Part shown: piece by piece, positions 41,978 to 50,649 of the stretch
Layout of the letters: each line of letters opens with the position of its first letter
Numbering within the stretch: the first letter of the stretch is position 1
NCBI GenBank assembly: GCA_949292775.1
Contig: CASFBL010000003.1
Coordinates: forward strand, 55,549 to 119,548
DNA length: 64,000 bases
Direction of reading: 5' to 3'
Source of the DNA: an uncultured Eubacteriales bacterium
Lineage (GTDB): Bacteria; Bacillota; Clostridia; Oscillospirales; Acutalibacteraceae
The notes under the pieces: model-generated
What the model saw: only the letters and a program-made list of their open reading frames with translations
Database searches by the model: none
Told to the model about the DNA's origin: nothing
Program-made: the position numbers and the translations under genes

Positions 41978-42964
41978 TCACTTATAAAAATTCTGCACCG
42001 CGTCAAAATAGGCGGTGATGTTTTCCCATTGGCTGTCTGCGGGAATATCACATCCCGAAGAAGCAATAAAATTCGGATATTTGGCGCACCGCGTCAGAAG
42101 CGCCTGTGTGTCGCGGGCAATTTGCTCGGGTGTGCCCGTACGCAGGTCAACGGGGTTGAGATTGCCCATGACTGCGTCAGCTTCCGGCAGGGCTTTCAGC
42201 ATTTCCTCCATATCCACAGCATTGCCGAAATGATACACATCTGCGCCGAGCGTGCGAAGCCCCTCGGCCAGCGGAACGGTATTGCCGCAGTTATGATAAA
42301 CCAGCACAAAATCGGGGCTTCCTGCCGCTTCAAAGATACGGCGTACATAGCGGTTGCTGAAGTCCTCGCAAAACGACGGAGACAGCAATCCGGCGGCCGG
42401 CTCTGCCAAAACCACACCGTCTGCGCCCGCCGCACGGAAGGCAGCAATATAATCAGTGATAAAACAGGTGCATTTTTCCAAAAGCAGGTGCACCTGTTCT
42501 TCGTCGTCATAGCACGCCATCATCAATTCCGTCATATCCATGAGCCTGCCCGCGAGGGAATATGGACCAATCACGCCGCAAAACACAGGCAGACTGCCAA
42601 GTTCCTGCTTTGCGCGGCGCACCCCTGCAATAAAAGTTCCCGTCCGCTTCGTGCCGATTGCGGGCACTTCTAACCGGGCAGCTTCACCAATATCCGTCAG
42701 CAGCGGACGCACGACCGTAGGAATCTCGTTTTTTTCAAACAGAATCTCTGCGCCGAACGCCTCAGCCTCGACCGACAAATCCATCATGTGCAAAGAAGCG
42801 CTGATTGGGCATTTTTCGGCAATGGCACGCATACCGGCGACCTGTTTTTCACTGTCGGTCACAAGCTCTGCCACCGTGCAGCCGATTAGTTGTGCCGAGG
42901 GAAAAGACAGAATCGGCATGGTTTTTGCTTTATTTTGCAGCATTTGCGCAACGATTGGTTTCAT
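41978..42964 (-). CDS. UroD-fold methyltransferase B (MtaA/MtbA-like)
   Basis: 328 residues from ATG 42964 with GAAGGAG upstream. This one has both zinc-ligand regions of the MtaA/MtbA type: VYHNCGNTVPL near 232 and the C-terminal ASSGCDIP Cys near 300. Such enzymes move the methyl group from the corrinoid protein to a thiol acceptor in methanogens; the acceptor in a bacterium is uncertain. Ten bases upstream of the B12 protein start. Confidence 0.85.
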   Translation of the reverse strand: MKPIVAQMLQNKAKTMPILSFPSAQLIGCTVAELVTDSEKQVAGMRAIAEKCPISASLHMMDLSVEAEAFGAEILFEKNEIPTVVRPLLTDIGEAARLEVPAIGTKRTGTFIAGVRRAKQELGSLPVFCGVIGPYSLAGRLMDMTELMMACYDDEEQVHLLLEKCTCFITDYIAAFRAAGADGVVLAEPAAGLLSPSFCEDFSNRYVRRIFEAAGSPDFVLVYHNCGNTVPLAEGLRTLGADVYHFGNAVDMEEMLKALPEADAVMGNLNPVDLRTGTPEQIARDTQALLTRCAKYPNFIASSGCDIPADSQWENITAYFDAVQNFYK

Positions 42965-42969
42965 AGAAC

Positions 42970-44001
42970 TCACTCCTTCAGCGGGGCAACAGCCGTTTCG
43001 CTCATTACCCGCAGTTTTTCAGCGGATACATTTTTCAAAAGCGCTTCATGTGACGGGGAGCATATGTAATATTTCCCGAAGATTTGCCGCAGACGCAAAA
43101 CCTCTTTGCGGACATCTTCCACCGTACCGAACGGCAAAACATCCTGCGTATCCACCCCGCCCATAAACACGATTTGACCGCCGTAGGCCGCCTGCAGGTG
43201 CTCGGCGTCCATGTTTGCGGCTTTCGCCTGAATCGGGTGCAGAGCATCAACGCCAAGGTTAATCAGGTCCGGAATAATTTTATCAATAGAACCGCAGGAA
43301 TGCAACGCTACTTTTTTCCCGAAGGACTTTGCCTGATCGATAAGTTTCTTATAATATGGGAAAATAAATTCCCGGAACATATCGGGGCTGATCATGCAAT
43401 CGAGCTGGCTGCCCATGTCGTTCCCGAAAAACATGACATCAATCAGATCGCCGTATTTTTCAAACAACAACCGGTTGCTTGCCAAGTAAAACTCGGTCAT
43501 CTTCTCCATGGCCGCCACGATTTGGTCGGGGTCGGTATACATACGGACAAAGCATTCCTCCATGCCGAAAAAATCGGTCAGCTGGTGCCAAATCGGCGCC
43601 CATGAGCCGGAAAAGGTTGCAAGGCCGTGTTTTCTTGCCTGCACCAACCCTTTGGTTTGCACCGGAAGCACACGAATGCAGTTCATGTCCGGCCAATACG
43701 GCCAGTTGAGAATATCGTCAGCGCTTTCCGCCTCCAAAAATACACCGCCCTGCGACAGCGTTTCGACCTTCATTCCCTTGCGCGTATCGATAGCGACGGG
43801 ATGCTTCGGATTGATATAGCAATCAATCGGCACCCAGGCGAGATCGTCACCGAGCTTGCGCCCCAACGCCGCTTTAGACAACACATGAAACGCCTTTTTA
43901 TAAATCTTCAGCGCTTCGTCGGATGGATTGCCGATCCAATAGGCTGACCGGTCTACCTCCTGCCGATTTAAGATGCGCATCACACGCTCTTGTCCCGTCA
44001 T
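42970..44001 (-). CDS. UroD-fold methyltransferase C
   Basis: 343 residues from ATG 44001 (homology starts at MTGQERVMRILNRQEVDR); the frame is open to 44055 without a good site. Motifs: SGSWAPIWHQLTDFFGMEE, FFGNDMGSQ, ALHSCGSIDKIIP and ICSPSHEALLKNVSAE. The C-terminal position holds His rather than Cys, as in substrate-side UroD-like members. First gene of the methyltransferase operon. Confidence 0.83.
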   Translation of the reverse strand: MTGQERVMRILNRQEVDRSAYWIGNPSDEALKIYKKAFHVLSKAALGRKLGDDLAWVPIDCYINPKHPVAIDTRKGMKVETLSQGGVFLEAESADDILNWPYWPDMNCIRVLPVQTKGLVQARKHGLATFSGSWAPIWHQLTDFFGMEECFVRMYTDPDQIVAAMEKMTEFYLASNRLLFEKYGDLIDVMFFGNDMGSQLDCMISPDMFREFIFPYYKKLIDQAKSFGKKVALHSCGSIDKIIPDLINLGVDALHPIQAKAANMDAEHLQAAYGGQIVFMGGVDTQDVLPFGTVEDVRKEVLRLRQIFGKYYICSPSHEALLKNVSAEKLRVMSETAVAPLKE

Positions 44002-44317
44002 TCTTATCGCTTCCTCTCCGAGTCTGCGCTTGCGCACTTCAACCATGCAAACCACGGCCGGGCACGAGCACGGACATATATTTTAAGACTACCCAATCTT
44101 TTCCGGTTTGTCAAGCTAAAACAAATTTTTCTCTGAAAAAGGAGAGAAAAATATAAAAAAATTCCCAAAAAACAAAAGAATAGTACGGCAATTAAAAATC
44201 CGGCTTTTTTCCGCCGGATTTTGCCGTGCTTTTCGTAAATTTGCGTTGCTTTTTACAGGGTTTTCTGCTACATTTACGATAGAATACAAAGCTTGCAGCA
44301 GAAAGGCGGCACAAAAA
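44002..44317. other. Divergent intergenic region, methyltransferase operon / GH89
   Basis: 316 bases without a gene. It holds a likely minus promoter with TTGACA at 44109-44114, an inverted repeat with 10-bp arms (44195-44204 with 44213-44222) in the middle, and a plus promoter. The hairpin resembles a terminator but lies between divergent starts, so it may be a regulatory site or end a short unseen transcript. Confidence 0.6.
44252..44280 (+). promoter_or_regulatory. Promoter of the GH89 gene
   Basis: TTTACA (44252-44257), 17-base spacer, TACGAT (44275-44280). Confidence 0.5.
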
Positions 44318-46441
44318 ATGGAAAAGGTTCTGGAAGGCTTTTTACAGAGGAATCTGCCGGCGTGTGCCGACCGGTTCCATATCACACTGACAGGCGACCC
44401 AATAGACAAATACGCCCTGACAGCCAAAGACAGCTGTGTCTATGTGACAGCAAGCAATCCGGTCTCTGCGTGTACCGGGATTTATGATTATTTGAAAAGA
44501 TACTGTCATGTGCAGCTTTCCTGGTGCGGCAACCGTGTAATTGACCTGCAAGAGCCCGTTATGTTTGACGGCGTTTTTTCCCGCACCATTGTGCAGAAAT
44601 ACCGGGTCTATATGAACTACTGCACGCTGGATTATTCCATGTGCTGGTGGGATTTTGCGCGCTGGGAAAAAGAAATAGACTTCATGGCGATGAACGGCAT
44701 CAACATGCCTCTGGCCGTTATCGGCACGGAAGCGGTTTGGTTTGAAACGCTTTTAGAGTTTGGTTTTTCTGAAGCGGAAGCGCTCAGCTGGATTTCCGGC
44801 CCCGCTTTTTGGGCATGGCAGCTGATGACCAACATCAACGGCTATCTTTCCCCGCCCGACAAAAGCTATGTCTATGACAGGCTCGCACTCGGTAGACAAA
44901 TTCTTGCCCGCTATTTGGAATTCGGCATGTATCCTATCCAGCAGGGCTTTTCCGGGCATGTGCCGGCACTGCTCCGCAAAAAATATCCGGACGCGCATAT
45001 TCTCGACCAAAAGGGCTGGTGCGGGTTCCCGGTCACCGCGCAATTAGACCCGCTCGACCCTCTGTTTTTAAAATTCGGCAAAGCTTATCTGCAAACACTG
45101 GAAAGGCTTTTCGGCACGCATCATTTTCTTGCCTGTGACCCGTTCCACGAGGGCACGCCGCCCAAACGGTGGCGGTATTACCTGAAGGCGGTCGGCAAGA
45201 CCATCAACCGCCTTTATGAAGAATTCGACCCGCAGTCCGTTTGGGTCATGCAGGCGTGGACCATGCGCAAGCACATTGTAAAGGCTGTTCCGAAAAACCG
45301 CCTTTTGATTTTGGATTTGAATTCTCAAAAGACCCCGCTGAACCGAAACATGTGGGGGTATCCCGTCATTTCCGGTATGCTGCACAACTTCGGCGGCAAA
45401 AATGCTTTACAAGGCAAACTGGAAAAGCACTGCAAGAACCGTTATCTGCAGCTCAAAGCACGCGGCGCCAAGGTTGTGGGAACGGGTATGTTCATGGAAG
45501 GCATTGAGCAAAACCCGGTCATCTATGACCTGCAATTTGAATTGATGACTTCCGACGCTGCCATAGACGCAGAAATCTGGCTGCGCGACTATATTACAAG
45601 GCGATATAAGACTTTTGATGAAAGCGTCTTTAATGCTTGGAAGCTGTTTTTACAGACCTGCTACCGCAGCAGCGGCTATGAAGAGAACGCGGTCGGTTCT
45701 ATGGTCGCCGCACGCCCGAGCATGGAGCCCGCAATGACCGGGCCTTGCTGTCGGACAAAATTCTTTTATGACCCCAGTGTATTTGAACGGGCTGTACGGC
45801 TGTTTGCCACCGCCGCAGACCGTCTTGGTGACAGCGACGGCTATCAGTACGACCTCTGCGACTTTACACGGCAGGCGCTCAGCAACCGTTTTCACACACA
45901 GCAATCCGAATTTGCCAATGCGTTCAAGCAAAAAAACACCGCCCGGGCAAAAGAGCTGGCGGAAAAACAACTGGAACTGCTTGCTGATTTGGACGCTTTG
46001 CTTGCACACCGCAGCGAATTGTGTCTGGCACGCTGGATTTGCGACAGCCACGCGCTCGCTACAGACGAGACTCAGCGCCGTTATTTTGACCGCAACGCCC
46101 GCACGCTGATTTCCCTTTGGGGCGATGTAAACGGAACCTGTGCCTATTTATATGACTATGCGTGGCGCGAATGGCATGGCATGATAAAAGAATTCTACGC
46201 CGTGCGCTGGGAAATGTTTTACAGCGAAGCTGTGGCGCATTTGGAAAACGGCACGGAATTTCCGCTTCGCAATACAGACAACTATTTACAGCGCAAAAAC
46301 TATGTAGCTTTTCCGCTTGGAAAACGGATGAACGAATTTGAGCAAAAGTGGGCAAGCACCTATTCCGAATATGCATACCCCACGGACAGCGATGTCGTTC
46401 CCGATGCCAAACGACTTTTGGAAAAGTGGCACATCGGCTGA
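44318..46441 (+). CDS. Alpha-N-acetylglucosaminidase (GH89)
   Basis: 707 residues from ATG 44318. The family hallmark WWDFARWEKEIDFMAMNGIN is near residues 110-129, after an N-terminal domain of about 80 residues. Glu278 (DPFHEGTPP) and Glu394 (MFMEGIEQN) match the acid/base and nucleophile of NAGLU-type enzymes. A C-terminal helical domain completes the usual length. It should cleave terminal alpha-linked GlcNAc. No signal peptide: it acts inside the cell on imported oligosaccharides. NagA is encoded convergently next to it. Confidence 0.92.
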   Translation: MEKVLEGFLQRNLPACADRFHITLTGDPIDKYALTAKDSCVYVTASNPVSACTGIYDYLKRYCHVQLSWCGNRVIDLQEPVMFDGVFSRTIVQKYRVYMNYCTLDYSMCWWDFARWEKEIDFMAMNGINMPLAVIGTEAVWFETLLEFGFSEAEALSWISGPAFWAWQLMTNINGYLSPPDKSYVYDRLALGRQILARYLEFGMYPIQQGFSGHVPALLRKKYPDAHILDQKGWCGFPVTAQLDPLDPLFLKFGKAYLQTLERLFGTHHFLACDPFHEGTPPKRWRYYLKAVGKTINRLYEEFDPQSVWVMQAWTMRKHIVKAVPKNRLLILDLNSQKTPLNRNMWGYPVISGMLHNFGGKNALQGKLEKHCKNRYLQLKARGAKVVGTGMFMEGIEQNPVIYDLQFELMTSDAAIDAEIWLRDYITRRYKTFDESVFNAWKLFLQTCYRSSGYEENAVGSMVAARPSMEPAMTGPCCRTKFFYDPSVFERAVRLFATAADRLGDSDGYQYDLCDFTRQALSNRFHTQQSEFANAFKQKNTARAKELAEKQLELLADLDALLAHRSELCLARWICDSHALATDETQRRYFDRNARTLISLWGDVNGTCAYLYDYAWREWHGMIKEFYAVRWEMFYSEAVAHLENGTEFPLRNTDNYLQRKNYVAFPLGKRMNEFEQKWASTYSEYAYPTDSDVVPDAKRLLEKWHIG

Positions 46442-46448
46442 AAAAAGC

Positions 46449-46488
46449 AAACGGCTTCCGAAGCTTCGGAAGCCGTTTTTTCTTTTTT
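46449..46488. terminator. Bidirectional terminator between GH89 and nagA
   Basis: A perfect 30-base palindrome (46449-46478) with T run on the plus strand and A run (T on minus) on the other side. Confidence 0.9.
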
Positions 46489-46493
46489 GAAAA

Positions 46494-47660
46494 TTATGCA
46501 GAAACCACGATTTTACCGCCAACCATAACAAAATCCACCTGAATGTTGTCATCGAACAGCAGTAAATCTGCGTCATATCCCGGCTCAATTTTGCCTTTTC
46601 TGTCGCCGATGCCAATCACGCGCGCGGGTGTCAGGCTTGCCATTTTCACACAAACCGGAAGCGGGAGACCGATTTCGCGGTACATATTGCGCACAAGGCG
46701 GTCGCAGGTCGCAACCGACCCCGCAAGACAGGAACGGTCGGCAAGCTTCATCACGCCGTCCTCATAAACGACCGACATACCGTTTTCCTGCGTAAACACC
46801 TGCCCCTCTTCCATATCCAGCGCGGCATATTCCAGCCCGTCGGTAATCAAATACATACGGTCGGGGCCTTTGCATTTATAAATGAGCTTAAGCACCCCTG
46901 CCGGCTGGTGCCGCAAATCGGCAATGACTTGTGTGGTCACATTATCGTTGCAAAGCGCCGCTTCGACTGTACCCGCATAGCGGAACACGCCAATTTTGTG
47001 GCAGGAAGTGCAGGCGTTGTAAAGATGCGTGACATCGCTGTATCCGTTTTGAAACGCTTCTTCGGCTATGTCGTAATCACCCGAGGAATGGGCTATCGAC
47101 GCCACCACCCCGTATTTTTGCATAAGCTTGCCCAGTGCCATACCGCCGGCGGTTTCCGGCGCCACACCCATGATGCGAATTCCGTCCCAGTAAGAAAGCA
47201 AATCTTCACAATCCCACTCGTCGGGCACCAAAATATTTTCAGGACTTTGCGCGCCGCACATATCCGGCGATAAAAACGGACCTTCTAAATGCACGCCGAG
47301 AATGTTGACGCGGTCGGTCGCATTTTGCGCTTCACGAATCCCATCCATAGCCATTTTCAGCTGTGCTATGGGGGCGGCAAGCGTAGTGGGCAAAATCGAG
47401 GTCGTGCCATAGCGCGCGTGCGCTTCGCACATTTTCACAACCGCCTCTTTACCACCCATCGCGGAATATCCGCCGCCGCCGTGCACATGCAAATCCACAA
47501 AGCCCGGGGAAAGATAGCGCCCGCCGCCGTCGATGATTTCCATTTCCGGGGTTGCTTCAATAACGCGCGCCACTTCTGCGATTTTACCGTCGCGCACCAG
47601 CACTTCACCGGGCTCTACGGCATTTTCTTTTACGATGTTTACATTGCGAAATAATATCAT
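46494..47660 (-). CDS. nagA: N-acetylglucosamine-6-phosphate deacetylase
   Basis: 388 residues. Amidohydrolase fold: FVDLHVHGGGGYSAMGG near residue 55, LEGPFLSPDMCGAQ near 130, HLYNA near 215 and ITDGLEYAAL near 275. It removes acetate from GlcNAc-6-P to give glucosamine-6-P. It would take up GlcNAc released by the neighbouring GH89 after phosphorylation; no nagB or PTS gene is in the window. Twelve bases after the YfcE-like gene. Confidence 0.93.
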   Translation of the reverse strand: MILFRNVNIVKENAVEPGEVLVRDGKIAEVARVIEATPEMEIIDGGGRYLSPGFVDLHVHGGGGYSAMGGKEAVVKMCEAHARYGTTSILPTTLAAPIAQLKMAMDGIREAQNATDRVNILGVHLEGPFLSPDMCGAQSPENILVPDEWDCEDLLSYWDGIRIMGVAPETAGGMALGKLMQKYGVVASIAHSSGDYDIAEEAFQNGYSDVTHLYNACTSCHKIGVFRYAGTVEAALCNDNVTTQVIADLRHQPAGVLKLIYKCKGPDRMYLITDGLEYAALDMEEGQVFTQENGMSVVYEDGVMKLADRSCLAGSVATCDRLVRNMYREIGLPLPVCVKMASLTPARVIGIGDRKGKIEPGYDADLLLFDDNIQVDFVMVGGKIVVSA

Positions 47661-47672
47661 AGCTATTCCTCT

Positions 47673-48143
47673 TTACAAGCTTGCCGTAAGGCAGGCAATT
47701 TCTCCGTTATCTGTAATGTCAATCATGCCGTATTCGCCGCCGCGCACGCTGCCGGGACACATAAAGTAAATCCCGTCGATATATTCCACGCGCGAAACAT
47801 GGGTGTGACCGTATATTGCGACATCTGCCTCTTTCGCTTTGGCTGCGGTGACAAGGTCTTGCAATCCATATTTCACCATACGCGTGTGGCCGTGCAGCGC
47901 AAATATCTTTTTCCCGCCGATCGGAATAAGCTCTTCGGCGGGAAGCGTCGAGCCCCAGTCGCAGTTGCCGGCAAGTGCGGTAACTTTTTTGTTGGCCAAA
48001 AGCTTTTGCACTGACGGCGAAAAGAAATCGTCCTCTCCGTCCCCCAAGAAAAACACCGCCTCAGCCTCCGGGTGCAGACGCAGAACGCGCTCAATGGAAT
48101 AATAGTCCCGATGCGAGTCTGACAGAACCAATGCGCGAAGCAT
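47673..48143 (-). CDS. YfcE/MJ0936-family metallophosphoesterase
   Basis: 156 residues from ATG 48143 (homology starts at LRALVLSDSHRD). Metal-site motifs: LSDSHRD, FLGDGEDD, GNCDW, ALHGHTR and YGHTHVS. A small cytoplasmic phosphodiesterase family with poorly known natural substrates. Shares an operon with nagA. Confidence 0.9.
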   Translation of the reverse strand: MLRALVLSDSHRDYYSIERVLRLHPEAEAVFFLGDGEDDFFSPSVQKLLANKKVTALAGNCDWGSTLPAEELIPIGGKKIFALHGHTRMVKYGLQDLVTAAKAKEADVAIYGHTHVSRVEYIDGIYFMCPGSVRGGEYGMIDITDNGEIACLTASL

Positions 48144-48202
48144 AAATACCGCCCTCTTTTCATAGATTATAGTAATTATAGCAAAACGGCGAGGTGTTTG
48201 CA

Positions 48203-48430
48203 ATGCAAAAAGAGAACGGGAATTTAGAACGCATCCTCCAGGAAATCAAGCAGAAAAACAGTAAAAAAGAGGCGGAAGACTATTTGATGAAACAGTTGAG
48301 TCCCACACAGTCGGAAAAGCTTCAGGCTGTTTTACAGGACGAGAATGCCGCACGCGATCTTTTAAAAACGCCGCAGGCGCAGGCACTTTTAAAGAAACTG
48401 TTGGAGGGCTCCGATGGACAGCATTCGTGA
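48203..48430 (+). CDS. Small acidic/basic helical protein, unknown (trio gene 1)
   Basis: 75 residues from ATG 48203 with GAGGTG upstream. It is rich in Lys, Gln, Glu and Leu and predicted largely helical; no membrane segment. The C-terminus LLKTPQAQALLKKLLEG is amphipathic. Its end overlaps the next gene by 17 bases. Family not recognised. Confidence 0.7.
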   Translation: MQKENGNLERILQEIKQKNSKKEAEDYLMKQLSPTQSEKLQAVLQDENAARDLLKTPQAQALLKKLLEGSDGQHS

Positions 48431-48764
48431 ACTGCTTGAATCCGTAAGCCCCGAAGACCTTGAACGGCTGAAAAGCGTGGCACAGAATCTGATGCAGGAA
48501 AACAGCGGCAATTCCGGCAAAGAAGAGGGTAAACATCAAAAAGGCGGGGAAAATCCCGGCGCAGGGCTTTCCGCCATGCTCGGCGATGATATGACCAAAA
48601 CGCTTGCCGCGGTTGCCGGCAGAATGCACGAAGAAGATGACCGCACACGCTTTATTCAGGCGCTTCGCCCCCTGCTTTCCGAAGAACGGCAGAAAAAGGC
48701 GGATGAAGCCGTGCGCTTTCTGCGGCTTATGGATATGCTCCCGCTTTTGAAAGGAATGTTCTGA
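48414..48764 (+). CDS. Unknown protein with helical ends (trio gene 2)
   Basis: 116 residues. N-terminal helical part (MDSIRELLESVSPEDLERLK), a Gly/Ser/Lys-rich linker (about 30-52), then a helix-rich end (FIQALRPLLSEERQKKADEA and LRLMDMLPLLKGMF). The ending resembles conserved hypothetical proteins of clostridial spore formers that I cannot name. One base separates it from trio gene 3. Confidence 0.72.
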   Translation: MDSIRELLESVSPEDLERLKSVAQNLMQENSGNSGKEEGKHQKGGENPGAGLSAMLGDDMTKTLAAVAGRMHEEDDRTRFIQALRPLLSEERQKKADEAVRFLRLMDMLPLLKGMF

Positions 48765-48765
48765 C

Positions 48766-49191
48766 ATGCACGAATATACCTATGACGAGCTGCAGAGGAT
48801 GCAGGCAAAGGCACTGGAACGCGTGCGCAACATGCAGATGCACTCCCGGGAAATGGTGGAGGAGACCAACCGAGCCATGGAAGCGCATTCTGAGCCTGCG
48901 CGCCGCACGCCGCCGAAAGACAGTCCGCCGCCGGCAAAACACAGCGGCCGCATTAAAATGCCGCTGAATCTGCCGGAAAACCGCGACCTCACCTATCCGA
49001 CTTTTCGCGAATATTTTGAACCGGAAAACAAGAAAGCACAAAAACAGACCGAGCAGAAAACCAAAGCAAATCTTTTAGACACGGTTTTAGAGGAACCGGA
49101 CGAAGCCGTTTTATTTTCACTGCTTTTGCTTTTAAAATCCGAGGGGGCGGACGAAGCGCTGATGATGGCGCTGCTTTACATTATGTCTTAA
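48766..49191 (+). CDS. Unknown protein with Pro-rich middle (trio gene 3)
   Basis: 141 residues: helical N-terminus (YDELQRMQAKALERVRNMQM), a Pro/Lys-rich middle part (about 45-70), and a C-terminal hydrophobic helix (DEALMMALLYIMS). Together with trio genes 1 and 2 it forms an operon with a strong terminator. Function unknown; the tail may mediate binding to trio gene 2, which also ends in a hydrophobic helix. Confidence 0.72.
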   Translation: MHEYTYDELQRMQAKALERVRNMQMHSREMVEETNRAMEAHSEPARRTPPKDSPPPAKHSGRIKMPLNLPENRDLTYPTFREYFEPENKKAQKQTEQKTKANLLDTVLEEPDEAVLFSLLLLLKSEGADEALMMALLYIMS

Positions 49192-49193
49192 CA

Positions 49194-49235
49194 AAAAGAA
49201 CGGAAAGCTTTCGGGCTTTCCGTTCTTTTTTGATT
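49194..49235. terminator. Terminator between the trio and the MATE gene
   Basis: 14-bp perfect stem (49194-49207 with 49216-49229) and T run; the A run on the left also allows minus-strand use. Confidence 0.9.
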
Positions 49236-49251
49236 CCAATTTATTTTTGCC

Positions 49252-50649
49252 TTATGCAGACGCCTGCGCGTTTTCCTGCTCTTGTTTCATCGGTAAAATT
49301 TCTTTTTTGTAAACATGGCGCAGGAACAGTGTGCTAAATACCAACGAAGCAATTTCGGCAACCGGGAACGCAAGCCAAACTGACTCAAGTCCGAACCAGC
49401 GGGCAAAGCAAAATGCAACCGGCAAAAGCACCACAAGCTGACGCAGCACGGAAACCCAAAGACTTAACATACCATGACCAAGTGCCTGGAACAAAGACGA
49501 GCAAACGATTGCGTACCCGGCAAACAGGAAGCTTATGCTGATGATGCGCAGCGCCGGGACGCCGATGGCAAGCATATTTTCCGATGCATTGAAAATGGCA
49601 AGCAGCTTGTCCGGCAGCAGCATAAAGACCAAAAGGCCTATAAACATGATTGCGACCGCATAAAGCACGCTGAGCTTGACGGTTTTGGTGATACGCTCCG
49701 GCTTCTTCGCGCCGTAGTTGTATGCGACAATCGGCACCATGCCGTTATTAAGCCCGAACACAGGCATAAATACAAAGCTTTGCAGCTTGAAATATACGCC
49801 GAACACCGCCGTAGCCGTGGGGGTGAATGCGATGAGGATTTTATTCATGCCAAAGGTCATCACACTGCCGATAGACGCCATGATGATAGACGGCACACCC
49901 ACAGCGTAAATATTGCGGACGATGACCGCTTTGGGGCGGAAATTGCGAAGATGCAGGCGTACTTCCGGGTTTTTAAAGTGATTGAGCACAACCGCCAGAA
50001 TAAACGCAACGATCTGCCCAAACACTGTCGCTGCCGCGGCACCGGCAACGCCCATTTTCGGGAAGCCCAAAAGACCGAAAATCAAAATCGGGTCGAAAAT
50101 GATATTGATAATCGCGCCGACGCCCTGTGTAATCATGGTATAAATGGTTTTACCGGTGGATTGGAGCAGCCGTTCAAAGGTGACCTGCCCGAATACGCCG
50201 AAGGAGAACACGGTACAGATGATGAGATACTGCTCACCGTAATTGATGATTTCTTCAATGTCGGTCTGCAAAGTAAAAAACAGACGCGAGAAAAAACCGC
50301 CGAGCAGAGCAAACACGACGAAACTGCAAAATGCCAAAAACACGGCGTTGCCGGCGGTTTTGTTGACGCGGTCAAAATTCTTTTCGCCGAGGCTTTTGGA
50401 AAGCAGCGCGTTGATACCGACGCCGGTACCGGTGGCAACGGCAATCATCAGGTTTTGTGCCGGAAATGCAAGCGACACCGCTGTTAATGCATTTTCACTG
50501 ATTTGGGCAACAAACATGCTGTCAACGATATTGTAAAGTGCCTGAACGAGCATGGAGATCATCATCGGCACCGACATGGAAATCAGTAGACGGTTAACGG
50601 GCATTACGCCCATTTTATTTTCTTTTTGTATTGTTGTTTCTTTTGCCAT
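49252..50649 (-). CDS. MATE family efflux transporter
   Basis: 465 residues with about 12 membrane helices in two halves; N-terminal MPVNRLLISMSVPMMISMLV and LVQALYNIVDSMFVAQISE fit the MATE/NorM pattern. It exports cationic compounds with Na+ or H+ exchange; substrate unknown. Its ATG overlaps the upstream stop by one base (TAATG). Confidence 0.92.
   Translation of the reverse strand: MAKETTIQKENKMGVMPVNRLLISMSVPMMISMLVQALYNIVDSMFVAQISENALTAVSLAFPAQNLMIAVATGTGVGINALLSKSLGEKNFDRVNKTAGNAVFLAFCSFVVFALLGGFFSRLFFTLQTDIEEIINYGEQYLIICTVFSFGVFGQVTFERLLQSTGKTIYTMITQGVGAIINIIFDPILIFGLLGFPKMGVAGAAAATVFGQIVAFILAVVLNHFKNPEVRLHLRNFRPKAVIVRNIYAVGVPSIIMASIGSVMTFGMNKILIAFTPTATAVFGVYFKLQSFVFMPVFGLNNGMVPIVAYNYGAKKPERITKTVKLSVLYAVAIMFIGLLVFMLLPDKLLAIFNASENMLAIGVPALRIISISFLFAGYAIVCSSLFQALGHGMLSLWVSVLRQLVVLLPVAFCFARWFGLESVWLAFPVAEIASLVFSTLFLRHVYKKEILPMKQEQENAQASA

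Noticed and set aside
40248-44001. Haem-pathway uroporphyrinogen decarboxylase
   Set aside because: Three copies beside a B12 protein and reactivator, with His-x-Cys motifs, fit methyltransferases and not HemE.
49474-50487. 337-codon open frame opposite the MATE gene
   Set aside because: Composition dominated by His, Asp, Arg and Lys typical of antisense to membrane genes.
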